Assembly (NCBI RefSeq): GCF_008728635.1
Contig: NZ_CP044285.1
Span: forward strand, 124,001-188,000
Reading direction: 5' to 3'
DNA length: 64,000 nucleotides
Source: Hymenobacter baengnokdamensis
Lineage (GTDB): Bacteria; Bacteroidota; Bacteroidia; Cytophagales; Hymenobacteraceae
The notes under the pieces were generated by a model. That model made no database searches. It was not told where the DNA came from and saw nothing but the letters and a program-made list of their open reading frames with translations. The position numbers and the translations under genes were made by a program. Positions 52,044-59,474 of this stretch are shown here, piece after piece (the stretch's first letter is position 1; each line of letters opens with the position of its first letter).

Positions 52044-52787
52044 ATGTCCGATACGATTTTTGCTACTTACCCACTGCGGCCCGCCAGCTACGCGGCCACG
52101 CTGGGTAGCACCGTTATTGTCATTCCGCACCCCGACGACGAGGCCCTGGGCTGCGGCGGACTGCTGGCTTTGCTGGGGCAGACGGGCCAGCCCACAGCGG
52201 CCGTGCTGGTGAGCGATGGCTCCATGTCGCACCCGCACTCGCATGATTTTTCGGCGGTGGCCCGCCGCGAGCTGCGCTACGCCGAGCTGCGCCACGCGCT
52301 GGCCGTGCTGGGGCTCGATGAAAACAACGTTCTTTACCTCGGCCTGCCCGATAGCCAGGTGCCCAGCCACGGGCCGGCATTTGAGCAGGCGGCCCAGGAG
52401 CTGGCCGGCTTTCTGGCCCGGCAGCAGGCTCAAACGGTGCTGGTGCCCTGGCGGCGCGACCCTCACCCCGACCATCGCGCCAGCAGCCTGCTAGCCACCG
52501 CCGCGCTAAGCCAGCTGCCAGTGCCCCCACGCCGCCTCGAATACCTGGTGTGGGCCTGGGAGCGCGCCGCGCCCGCCGACCTGCCCCAACCCGGCGAGGG
52601 CCAGGGCTTTCGACTCAACATCAGCGGGGTGCTGGGCCAGAAGCAGCGGGCCATTGCGGCCCATCGCTCGCAGCTGGCCCCCGGTATTATTACGGATGAC
52701 CCAAGCGGCTTTTTATTGAGTGATAGTATGCTGGCCCATTTTGCCCAGCCCAGCGAAGCATTCATCGAAAGCACTACTTCCTTATGA
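52044..52787 (+). CDS. PIG-L family (LmbE-like) deacetylase
   Basis: A 247-residue protein with the zinc-binding motif VIPHPDDEALGCGG (about 30-44) and the second element RDPHPDHRAS (about 140). PIG-L enzymes de-N-acetylate sugars such as GlcNAc-PI or GlcNAc-Ins, including chitooligosaccharide-like substrates. The C-terminal half has VWAWERAAPADLPQP and a final FLLSDSMLAHFAQPSEAFI. It begins 32 bases after the dehydrogenase gene, and its stop overlaps the methyltransferase start in an ATGA. Confidence 0.88.
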   Translation: MSDTIFATYPLRPASYAATLGSTVIVIPHPDDEALGCGGLLALLGQTGQPTAAVLVSDGSMSHPHSHDFSAVARRELRYAELRHALAVLGLDENNVLYLGLPDSQVPSHGPAFEQAAQELAGFLARQQAQTVLVPWRRDPHPDHRASSLLATAALSQLPVPPRRLEYLVWAWERAAPADLPQPGEGQGFRLNISGVLGQKQRAIAAHRSQLAPGIITDDPSGFLLSDSMLAHFAQPSEAFIESTTSL

Positions 52788-53380
52788 ATACGAATCAGCC
52801 AAACACGCTTGACCCCAACTATTTTGACGATGTGTACCGGGCCAATGACGACCCCTGGACCTTCGCCAGCAGCCCCTACGAGCGCGCCAAATACACCGAT
52901 ACGCTGGCAGCCCTCAACCGCCCGCGCTACGAGCGGGCTTTCGAGATTGGCTGCTCTATCGGCGTGCTCACCGCGCAGCTGGCCGAGCGCTGCGGCGAGC
53001 TGCTAAGCGTTGACGTAAGCGAGGCCGCGCTGGCTCAGGCCCGGCAGCGCTGCGCCCAGTTGCCGCAGGTGACCTTACAGCGCATGCAGGTACCCGCCGA
53101 GTTTCCGCAGGGGCAGTTCGACCTGATTTTACTTTCCGAAGTTGGCTACTACTGGTCGCCCGCCGACCTGGCCCGTGCTTCGGAGCAGATGCTAGCCGCC
53201 CTGCGCCCCGGCGCGCAGCTACTACTGGTGCACTGGACGCCGCCCGTGCCGGATTATCCGCAGACCGGCGATGAGGTGCACGATTTTTTTATGGCTCAAA
53301 CTGGCCCACAAGGCTCACTTAAGCACCTGCATGGCCACCGTGCGGCTAAATACCGGCTCGATTTATTTGAGCGGCAATAA
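52784..53380 (+). CDS. NodS-like SAM-dependent methyltransferase
   Basis: A 198-residue class I methyltransferase. The N-terminal DPNYFDDVYRANDDPWTFASSPYERAKY is the text of the NodS/YopD-type family, followed by motif I FEIGCSIGVLTAQLAERC, LLSVDVSEAALAQARQRC and FDLILLSEVGYYW. NodS N-methylates the deacetylated amino sugar of a Nod factor. Here the neighbours, a deacetylase (NodB-like role) and a GT2 (NodC-like role), suggest the same chemistry on another glycan, which is inference. Start and PIG-L stop overlap by four bases. Confidence 0.87.
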   Translation: MNTNQPNTLDPNYFDDVYRANDDPWTFASSPYERAKYTDTLAALNRPRYERAFEIGCSIGVLTAQLAERCGELLSVDVSEAALAQARQRCAQLPQVTLQRMQVPAEFPQGQFDLILLSEVGYYWSPADLARASEQMLAALRPGAQLLLVHWTPPVPDYPQTGDEVHDFFMAQTGPQGSLKHLHGHRAAKYRLDLFERQ

Positions 53381-53482
53381 GTGATTAGCGCAAATCTCAG
53401 GCCCTGGAGCAGCTTGGCCGGGGCGGGCTGCCGGCTTTTTCGCCGGCTGTCCGCTCTTCGCCAGCACCAGCGGCGCCAAGTC

Positions 53483-54772
53483 TTATTCCGCCGCTTGGCG
53501 CAAAGGCCGGGCAGACTGCCGCGAAGCCGGGGCAAAGCACCCACTCACTCCTTCGCGCAGGTAAGTCCGCAGGTCGCACAGCGCGCCGTTGAGCGGCACC
53601 GGCAGGATTGCCCCCCGCGTGGCTTCTATCCATTGCCAGAGCTGGCCGAAGGCAGCCGCTCCCCGCGCCTGCTTAAGTAAGTCGGGTACGGGTATTTCGA
53701 GGGCACGGGCCATGCGGGCCAGCTCGGGGCCAACTGCCACGGCTCCTTGCTGCCACCAGGCACGGAGGCTGCGGCGGGTTCGCCACACGCGCACCAACTC
53801 GTGCGGGCAGGGCACCAGCGGCTCGCGCTGCTGCTCCGTGAGCGTTTCCCATTCGCGCAACTGCCACGATAGGCCCACTTCTACGCGCCCGCAGCGGCGG
53901 GCCGAAGTATATACCTGCACACTTGGACTATGCCGCACGGGCAGGTCGTGCTGCAACAAGAGCTGCCAGAGCGACTCATCTTCCAAGAAAGGCACGGCGG
54001 GCAGGCCGCCCACCTGCCGATACGCCCGCACCGTAAGGGCCAGGCTTGCCCCAAAGTGCTGGTGATGGCTGGGCCAGGGGTCAACGGCGCAGGGGTCTAC
54101 CAGGTCTTCGAGCTGGCGCAGCAGCACCCGGTACGCCGCATCGCGCAATTGAATGCGCCGAACGGGACAAGGTGCTACGGCGGCCGGCGTCTGGGTCAGA
54201 ATGCGTCCTCCCACGGCTTCGGCACCCTCTTCTATCTCGCGCAGGGTAGCGGCCAGCCAGGTAGAGGCAACCAGCGTGTCGGCATCAGTGCTGAGCAGCA
54301 CGCCCGTTGGCCCGATAGTATCCTCCAGGCGCTGAGCAGCCTCGTCGAGCAGCAGCCGGCGGGCCCGACCCACATGGGCGTGCGGGCGCGGCAGCTGCAC
54401 CTCGGCTACGTGCACGACCAGGCTGGGATGCCGGCGGGCGGCTTGCCGCACAGCCGCAGCCGTCCGGTCGCTACAATTGTTGGCCAGCACAATAACTTCC
54501 AGCATGCCAGCCGGCAGCGTCTGCCCGGCCAGGGTAGTCTGGGCGGCCAGCGCAGCCAGCGTGGCCGGCAGCGTGGTCGCCTCGTCCTTGGCCGGAATGA
54601 TAACGCAGGCCTGCAAAGCAGCGGCCGGCGGCGGCAATTGCCGGTGCAAAGCACGCTCGGCCAGGCGCAGCAGCTGCTCTTCGGTAGGCGGCTGGGAAAG
54701 TAGGGCCGGTGGGGCGGTAGCCGTGGCTTCGCGGGTGGCGTGGAAGCGAGCCGGCTGGGCTAATTGGTCCAT
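53483..54772 (-). CDS. Family 2 glycosyltransferase
   Basis: A 429-residue GT-A protein. The donor-binding ACVIIPAKDEATTLPATLAAL and VIVLANNCSDRT are near 55-115, the STDADT (DxD-type) near 185, and the acceptor region with FLEDESLWQLLLQHDLPVRHSP near 270. It has no transmembrane helix, so it is a soluble or peripheral GT2. It converges with the PIG-L/methyltransferase operon but is probably part of the same pathway. The ATG at 54772 starts a Gln/Ala/Thr-rich N-tail. Confidence 0.85.
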   Translation of the reverse strand: MDQLAQPARFHATREATATAPPALLSQPPTEEQLLRLAERALHRQLPPPAAALQACVIIPAKDEATTLPATLAALAAQTTLAGQTLPAGMLEVIVLANNCSDRTAAAVRQAARRHPSLVVHVAEVQLPRPHAHVGRARRLLLDEAAQRLEDTIGPTGVLLSTDADTLVASTWLAATLREIEEGAEAVGGRILTQTPAAVAPCPVRRIQLRDAAYRVLLRQLEDLVDPCAVDPWPSHHQHFGASLALTVRAYRQVGGLPAVPFLEDESLWQLLLQHDLPVRHSPSVQVYTSARRCGRVEVGLSWQLREWETLTEQQREPLVPCPHELVRVWRTRRSLRAWWQQGAVAVGPELARMARALEIPVPDLLKQARGAAAFGQLWQWIEATRGAILPVPLNGALCDLRTYLREGVSGCFAPASRQSARPLRQAAE

Positions 54773-54943
54773 ATGGTAGCCTTTGTACGCCCGTGCTTCA
54801 CGAAGGATAGGCGTTTACCGCGTAATTTTTGCAGCCTTAAGAATGCCTCACCATAAATTCACTCTATATTCTAAGCTAACTTCTTCATAAATAATAGCTT
54901 AATTTCACACTAAGCCAGTTAACTCAATTGGTTAGCCGCCTAA

Positions 54944-54982
54944 AAAAGCCGCGCTACCCTTGCGGATGCGCGGCTTTTCGGC
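54944..54982 (-). terminator. Terminator of the BamA/TamA-family gene
   Basis: The stem AAAAAGCCGCG/CGCGGCTTTT with a 15-base loop, 15 bases past the stop of the minus-strand gene. Confidence 0.65.
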
Positions 54983-54997
54983 GTGGTGAATGCTCGT

Positions 54998-56161
54998 TTA
55001 AAATGCCTCACCGATAGCAAAATAAAAGCCCGGCGCGCTACCCCAGGCGTAATCGAAGCGCAGGTTTACCCGGTCGCGGCGAATAAAATTGAAGCGGGCG
55101 CCCAGGCCGCCAGCCGGCTTTATGCCATCAACCGTAAAGTCAGTTATATTATACCCTACCTGGCCCACCGAACCGAAGGCGGCCCCGTCGATGCGCCAGA
55201 ACAGGTGCTGCCGCAGCTCGGCCTGGAAAGTCATCATCTGCCGGTCGCGGAAGCGCTGCTCGTAAATGCCCCGGTCGAGGTTGGCGTTATTATAGAGCGT
55301 TCCGCCCAGGTTGGCGCCCAGGCCGGCTAGCTCCCGGAAGGGCACATCGCCGGAGTGAAACTGCCCCAGAAATTGCAGCGCCAGAATGGTTTTACTAGAG
55401 AAAATGGGCTGAAAGTGCCGCGCATCAATCTGATAGCGCACAAAGTTATAGTCTGACCCGATGCCCTTGCCGTTGAACATAATGCTCATATCGAGCAGGT
55501 TGCCTTTAAATGCAGCCAGCGCCACGTCGCGGTTATCAAACGTGATAACCGGCCCTACCCCTGAGATACTGGTATTCTCGCGCTGGCGCTGGTCGAGGCG
55601 GCCATTATCGCTGCTCAGAAAGTAGTTGGGCGAGTGGCCATCGGTGGCGTACTGCTCGGGCGTATTGTCGGTAGTGCGCGTGAAGCGGTACATCAGGCCG
55701 GCAAACAGCTTGGGCGCAATGCTCTTTTGCACGCGCTGATTGATAATGAGCAGGTTATTGGACAAGCCCGACTCATTTTCCTTCTTCGTATCGTTGCCGA
55801 TGCCGTAGTAGTAGAGCAGGTTTTTATAATAGCTGATTTCGCCGTTCAGGTAGTACTGCTCGCCGGGCGAGTAGATAGTATGCACAAACTGAAACAGCGA
55901 CTGGTGCTTCTGGGTAAACCAGGCCTGGGCGCGGGCGTTGGAGGCGCGGGTGAGGGTATCCTGACCAAACCGGCCACTCAGCAGACCGCCCAGGCCGTAG
56001 CCGGCCCCGGTTTCCTGCTGATAAAATATCACCGGCACCGGCAGAATGGTGATTTTTTTGGGAGGCTTGGAAGTCTCAGTCTGGCCAGCCGGCAGGCCCT
56101 GCCCCTGGCTTACGAGGGCAGTGCCCACCAACCCGGCCAGCAGCAGCGGAAAAAAGCGCAT
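54998..56161 (-). CDS. BamA/TamA-family outer-membrane protein
   Basis: A 387-residue protein with a signal peptide (MRFFPLLLAGLVGTALVSQGQ) and a C-terminal Omp85-type barrel (ITILPVPVIFYQQETGAGYGLGG..., many alternating aromatic strands, ending ...FDYAWGSAPGFYFAIGEAF with the terminal aromatic). It lacks POTRA domains, so it is a barrel-only relative of the surface-antigen family and not the essential BamA. Ordinarily such proteins place other proteins or act as transporters in the outer membrane. The start at 56161 is the first ATG of a good signal. Confidence 0.85.
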   Translation of the reverse strand: MRFFPLLLAGLVGTALVSQGQGLPAGQTETSKPPKKITILPVPVIFYQQETGAGYGLGGLLSGRFGQDTLTRASNARAQAWFTQKHQSLFQFVHTIYSPGEQYYLNGEISYYKNLLYYYGIGNDTKKENESGLSNNLLIINQRVQKSIAPKLFAGLMYRFTRTTDNTPEQYATDGHSPNYFLSSDNGRLDQRQRENTSISGVGPVITFDNRDVALAAFKGNLLDMSIMFNGKGIGSDYNFVRYQIDARHFQPIFSSKTILALQFLGQFHSGDVPFRELAGLGANLGGTLYNNANLDRGIYEQRFRDRQMMTFQAELRQHLFWRIDGAAFGSVGQVGYNITDFTVDGIKPAGGLGARFNFIRRDRVNLRFDYAWGSAPGFYFAIGEAF

Positions 56162-56329
56162 ATAAAACGGTAAAATGAAAACGTATTGAAGACCTCAACG
56201 GAAAAGCGGCCTCAGCGGTTGACTCACCCCGGCATTATACGCAAACTACCGCTGCATACTCAGGCACTTAGCCAGCCAGCTGCGCTCTTTTGCTGGCGGC
56301 ACGGCGCAGCGCGGCTTCCGCACCCCTGG

Positions 56330-57280
56330 CTACACCAGCAGCATACTCAGCACCCCAGCCAGCATGATGCCCTTGCACCAGGCGCTGAGCTGCCGAAAGT
56401 GACGGCGGCGATCGGCACGTAGCAGCAGGCGAGCCAGCCAGGCCAGCGGCATCAGCACCAGCCCCAGCAGCCACGCGGCCAGGGCCCAGCGGTCCCACAC
56501 CAGCAGCTGACTGGCCGCGGCCAGCACCAGCAGCGCCAGACAGCCCAGAAACACTCCCGCCACCCACTTGCTGCGGGCCAGCCCCCACACCAGGGGCAGC
56601 GTATGGCAGCCGTGCTGGGCATCGCCGCGCATGTCTTCCATGTCTTTCACTATCTCGCGTACCACCGTCAGCAGGAAGGCAGCCAGGGCGTAGAGCCACA
56701 CGGCTTCGCGGCCCGTAAGCAGCTGAAGCTCGGGCAGGAGCACCAGCGCGGCCGTAAGCACCCCAATGCTGAGGTTGCCCACCAGCGGCAGGCGCTTGAA
56801 CCGGGCCGAGTAGCCCCAGAGCAGGGCCACGGCCGCCAGCGTTACCAGCCCCAAGGGCCACGAGAGTGCTGCTGCCAACACCACCCCCACCCCACTCAGC
56901 AGCATATGCGCCAGCATGGCGTGGCGCCGCCGCAACAGCCGGCCCACCACCAGCCGGTCGGGCCGGTTGATGGCGTCAATCTTGACATCGTAATAATCAT
57001 TGATGATATAGCCCGCGGCGGCTACCAGCAGCGAGGTTAGCACCAGCAGCCCAAAGCCGGGGGCCAGGAGCACGGTCCGCAGGGATTGTCCCGGCAACAG
57101 CATTACCCGCACCAGCACCAGGCTCAACAGCATAATGGCCAAGTTGGGCCAGCGTACCAGCCCCGGCAATGCCCTGGCCAGCCGCCCGGCCTGGCCGGGG
57201 CCACCCAGGGGCAGCTCATCGGCTCCGCCAGCGGTGGGCGCGGGGTCGGCAGCTGAAGCAGGTAGCAGGGAGGCTGGCAT
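56330..57280 (-). CDS. UbiA-family prenyltransferase
   Basis: A 316-residue membrane protein with about eight helices. The first Asp-rich motif NDYYDVKIDAINRPDR (about residue 100) and the second KDMEDMRGDAQHGCHTLP (about 215) are intact. The family condenses prenyl diphosphates with an aromatic or glycerol-1-phosphate acceptor (ubiquinone/menaquinone, haem O or archaeal-type lipid paths); the closest relatives in Bacteroidota are annotated as geranylgeranylglycerol-phosphate geranylgeranyltransferase-like. The start at 57280 avoids a Pro/Gly-rich extension to 57334. Acceptor unknown. Confidence 0.88.
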   Translation of the reverse strand: MPASLLPASAADPAPTAGGADELPLGGPGQAGRLARALPGLVRWPNLAIMLLSLVLVRVMLLPGQSLRTVLLAPGFGLLVLTSLLVAAAGYIINDYYDVKIDAINRPDRLVVGRLLRRRHAMLAHMLLSGVGVVLAAALSWPLGLVTLAAVALLWGYSARFKRLPLVGNLSIGVLTAALVLLPELQLLTGREAVWLYALAAFLLTVVREIVKDMEDMRGDAQHGCHTLPLVWGLARSKWVAGVFLGCLALLVLAAASQLLVWDRWALAAWLLGLVLMPLAWLARLLLRADRRRHFRQLSAWCKGIMLAGVLSMLLV

Positions 57281-57336
57281 AGAGGCAGGACAAGCGCCCG
57301 AAGGTACGGAACCCCTGGCCGGCACCAGTCCCAAAA

Positions 57337-57375
57337 CAGAAAGTCCCCGCCGGCGACCGGCAGGGACTTTCTGCT
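57337..57375 (-). terminator. Terminator of the cold shock gene
   Basis: The stem CAGAAAGTCCC...GGGACTTTCTG with a GCCGGC-containing loop, 33 bases past the stop of the cspA-like gene. Confidence 0.75.
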
Positions 57376-57407
57376 TACCGGCCCGGCCGGCAGACGGGCG
57401 ACAAAAC

Positions 57408-57602
57408 TCAGACGCGCCGCACGTTAACGGCGTTCACGCCCTTACGGCCCTCCTGCGTTTCAAACTCCACGCGGTCGTTTTGCTGAATCTGGCCGCCGTT
57501 GAGCCCCGTTACGTGCACAAAGAAATCCTCCTTCGTTACATCGTCGGTGATAAAGCCGAAGCCTTTGGCCTCGTTAAAGAATTTTACAGTGCCCGTTTTC
57601 AT
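57408..57602 (-). CDS. Cold shock domain protein
   Basis: A 64-residue CspA-type protein. Both nucleic-acid motifs are visible: GTVKFFNEAKGFGFI (RNP1) and DFFVHVTGLNG (RNP2-type). It binds single-stranded RNA and acts as an RNA chaperone, at low temperature or during growth. The ATG at 57602 is the correct start; an upstream in-frame ATG at 57647 adds a hydrophobic non-family tail. A purely CSP-domain protein, probably one of several paralogues. Confidence 0.93.
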   Translation of the reverse strand: MKTGTVKFFNEAKGFGFITDDVTKEDFFVHVTGLNGGQIQQNDRVEFETQEGRKGVNAVNVRRV

Positions 57603-57712
57603 GGTGATTGGCAAAAAAACAAAAGAGGCGGCCACTCGCGTGGTCATTAAACTGGTGCCTTACTGCCAGTGGCCCCTGCATACGAGGCCAGCGGCCGGCA
57701 GGTTGAGGCAGG

Positions 57713-57949
57713 CTACTGGTGGTCGCGCCACTCGTATACCCACTTGGCCTGAATCTGCTCCAGGTGGCCTTCGTTGGCCTGCTCGCGGGTGCCCTCAAAA
57801 TTGGGCAGGCTTAGCACCCAGTCCAGCAGCTCGGTAAACCGGATGCGGTAGATTTTGGCTTCCGTAAAGTCGTCGCCAAACTTCTCGTAGAGCGCAATGG
57901 CAACGTCTTCGTGGTCGGCCCAATGAATGGGCGGCTCGTAGTGGTTCAT
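57713..57949 (-). CDS. IscX-like Fe-S assembly protein
   Basis: A 78-residue acidic protein with the IscX text: IHWADHEDVAIALYEKFGDDF, TEAKIYRIRFTELLDWVLSLPNFEG, ANEGHLEQIQAKWVYEWRD. Known of the family: it binds IscS and iron and regulates Fe-S cluster formation. In enterobacteria it closes the isc operon after fdx; here a 2Fe-2S ferredoxin gene stands 109 bases upstream on the same strand, which supports the assignment. ATG 57949 gives a normal N-terminus. Confidence 0.9.
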   Translation of the reverse strand: MNHYEPPIHWADHEDVAIALYEKFGDDFTEAKIYRIRFTELLDWVLSLPNFEGTREQANEGHLEQIQAKWVYEWRDHQ

Positions 57950-58058
57950 CTTGTATGAGTTAAAATGTATCAATCAAAAATTAAAAAGCGTTTGCAGCCG
58001 GCCGGCTGCTCATGCAGCCCCGGTTTTCAGCGCGTGGTTTTTAATTTTCAACTATCGG

Positions 58059-58391
58059 CTAGTGCCCCAGGAAGTGCTGGGGCGGTACGGTTACCACCAG
58101 CTCGAGGCTTGCGTTTGGCACTACGCACTGGCAGGCCAGGCGGGAATTGAGGCGCGGGTTGATGGCGCGGTCGATGAAGTCTTCTTCCTTGTCCGAAATA
58201 TCGGGCAGCGCATCGCCCCCTTTGTCGATATACACGTGGCAGGTGCTGCACCCGCACACGCCCCCGCAGTTGTGCTGCAGCTGAATGCCGTTATTGAGCG
58301 CCACATCGAGCACCGACTCGCCGCTAATCGCAATGTGCGTTTGGGCGGTCTGGCCGTCCTGGAACTGAAAAATAATGGTGGAGGGTGTCAA
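58059..58391 (-). CDS. 2Fe-2S ferredoxin (adrenodoxin type, Isc-associated)
   Basis: A 110-residue ferredoxin. The cluster Cys are in HNCGGVCGCSTCHV (Cys-x5-Cys-x2-Cys) and LACQCVV. It precedes iscX, as ferredoxin does in isc operons, so it may supply electrons for Fe-S assembly. The start is uncertain: no ATG is suitable. TTG at 58391 (TPSTIIFQFQDG) is chosen because a minus-strand promoter box TAACTTTG (58426-58433) would place the transcript start near 58420, just before the alternative TTG at 58421. Confidence 0.85.
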   Translation of the reverse strand: MTPSTIIFQFQDGQTAQTHIAISGESVLDVALNNGIQLQHNCGGVCGCSTCHVYIDKGGDALPDISDKEEDFIDRAINPRLNSRLACQCVVPNASLELVVTVPPQHFLGH

Positions 58392-58425
58392 AGTAGAATG
58401 GCCCAGTGGGCGTGATTGCAAAGCG

Positions 58426-58433
58426 CAAAGTTA
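58426..58433 (-). promoter_or_regulatory. -7 box of the ferredoxin-iscX unit
   Basis: TAACTTTG on the minus strand, a perfect TAnnTTTG. It sits between the DUF2520 gene stop and the ferredoxin start. Confidence 0.45.
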
Positions 58434-58450
58434 AGGTAGGCGGCCGGAGC

Positions 58451-59272
58451 TTAGCTGCCCGCCGCTGCCGCCTGAATACTTACCGAGAGCCGGGCATAAA
58501 GTTCTTGCCAGGCGGAGTGGGCGGCCAGCGCCGCCTCATGGGCCGCCAGGGTAGCCGCATCGTGACGCACGGCCGGCCCGGTTTGTACCGCAAAGGGCGA
58601 GGGTTGCGCCGCCAGCGCCTTGCTTATGGTTTCCTGCACCAAAGGGTGCAGTAGCTCAAACGGCAGGCCTGCTCCGGCGAGCAGCGCCTGCGCCACCCCC
58701 AGCAGGTGGTTGGTAAAGTTGCTGGCAAATACCGCTCCCAGGTGCAGCTGCAGCCGCCGCGCCGAATCGAGCAGGGCCACACGCTGGCTAAGGCTACGGG
58801 CCAGGGTTAGCAGCCGGCCCTCGGCCACGGCAGTGGATGCCTCCACAAACAGGGGCACGGCCGGCCAATCGATAACTCGTCCGGGGCTGAAGGTTTGCAA
58901 GGGGTACAGCACGCCGCCGCGCACCTGCGGCACGGTCTCGAACACCGCCAGCGGCAGGGCGCCGGCCGTGTGCGCCACTACCGCGCCCGCCGGCCACGGC
59001 ACCGCGGCGAGCAGGCTCGCCACCGCCGCGTCGGGCACGGCCAGCAGGTACACCTCGGCAGCCGGCAGGGCCGCCGTAGCTTCTGCCACCGATAGCCCCA
59101 GGCAGCCGGGCAGCTCCGCAGCCAGGAGCGCGGCCGGGCCGGGGGAGCGACTCGCAATAAACACTATATAGTGGCCCGCTGCCTTTAGCGCCGATACCAG
59201 AGCCGACGCCACCCGCCCGGCTCCAAATACCCCGATTGTCAGGGGCGGGCTGGTCTCATGTGTTGTATTCAC
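58451..59272 (-). CDS. Rossmann-fold protein with DUF2520 domain
   Basis: A 273-residue protein. The N-terminal NAD(P)-binding GVFGAGRVASALVSALKAAGH is intact, followed by AVPDAAVASLL and HTAGALPL and GVLYPLQTFSPGR. The C-terminal half (ASNFTNHLLGVAQALLAGAGLPFELLHPLVQET) is the DUF2520 helical domain. Members look like F420/NADP-dependent oxidoreductases or 6-phosphogluconate dehydrogenase relatives, with no proven reaction. No ATG is in place; the GTG at 59272 is chosen because it stands directly before TIGVFGAG. Enzyme substrate unknown. Confidence 0.85.
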   Translation of the reverse strand: MNTTHETSPPLTIGVFGAGRVASALVSALKAAGHYIVFIASRSPGPAALLAAELPGCLGLSVAEATAALPAAEVYLLAVPDAAVASLLAAVPWPAGAVVAHTAGALPLAVFETVPQVRGGVLYPLQTFSPGRVIDWPAVPLFVEASTAVAEGRLLTLARSLSQRVALLDSARRLQLHLGAVFASNFTNHLLGVAQALLAGAGLPFELLHPLVQETISKALAAQPSPFAVQTGPAVRHDAATLAAHEAALAAHSAWQELYARLSVSIQAAAAGS

Positions 59273-59474
59273 CGGGCAAAGTTCGCTCGCCGAATGAGAG
59301 CAGCTGCTGTATTTTGCGTGGCCAAGATTAAAATAATCTGAAGATAATTTGCTGAATAAGTAGCATATTGTGGCCGCAAATAGCCACCAATACATTTCCT
59401 AGATGTAAGGCAACGAGTCAGTTGATTCGTTATCAATGAGTTTCTTCATTTTTTCTCCACTTTTCTTTTTTCAC

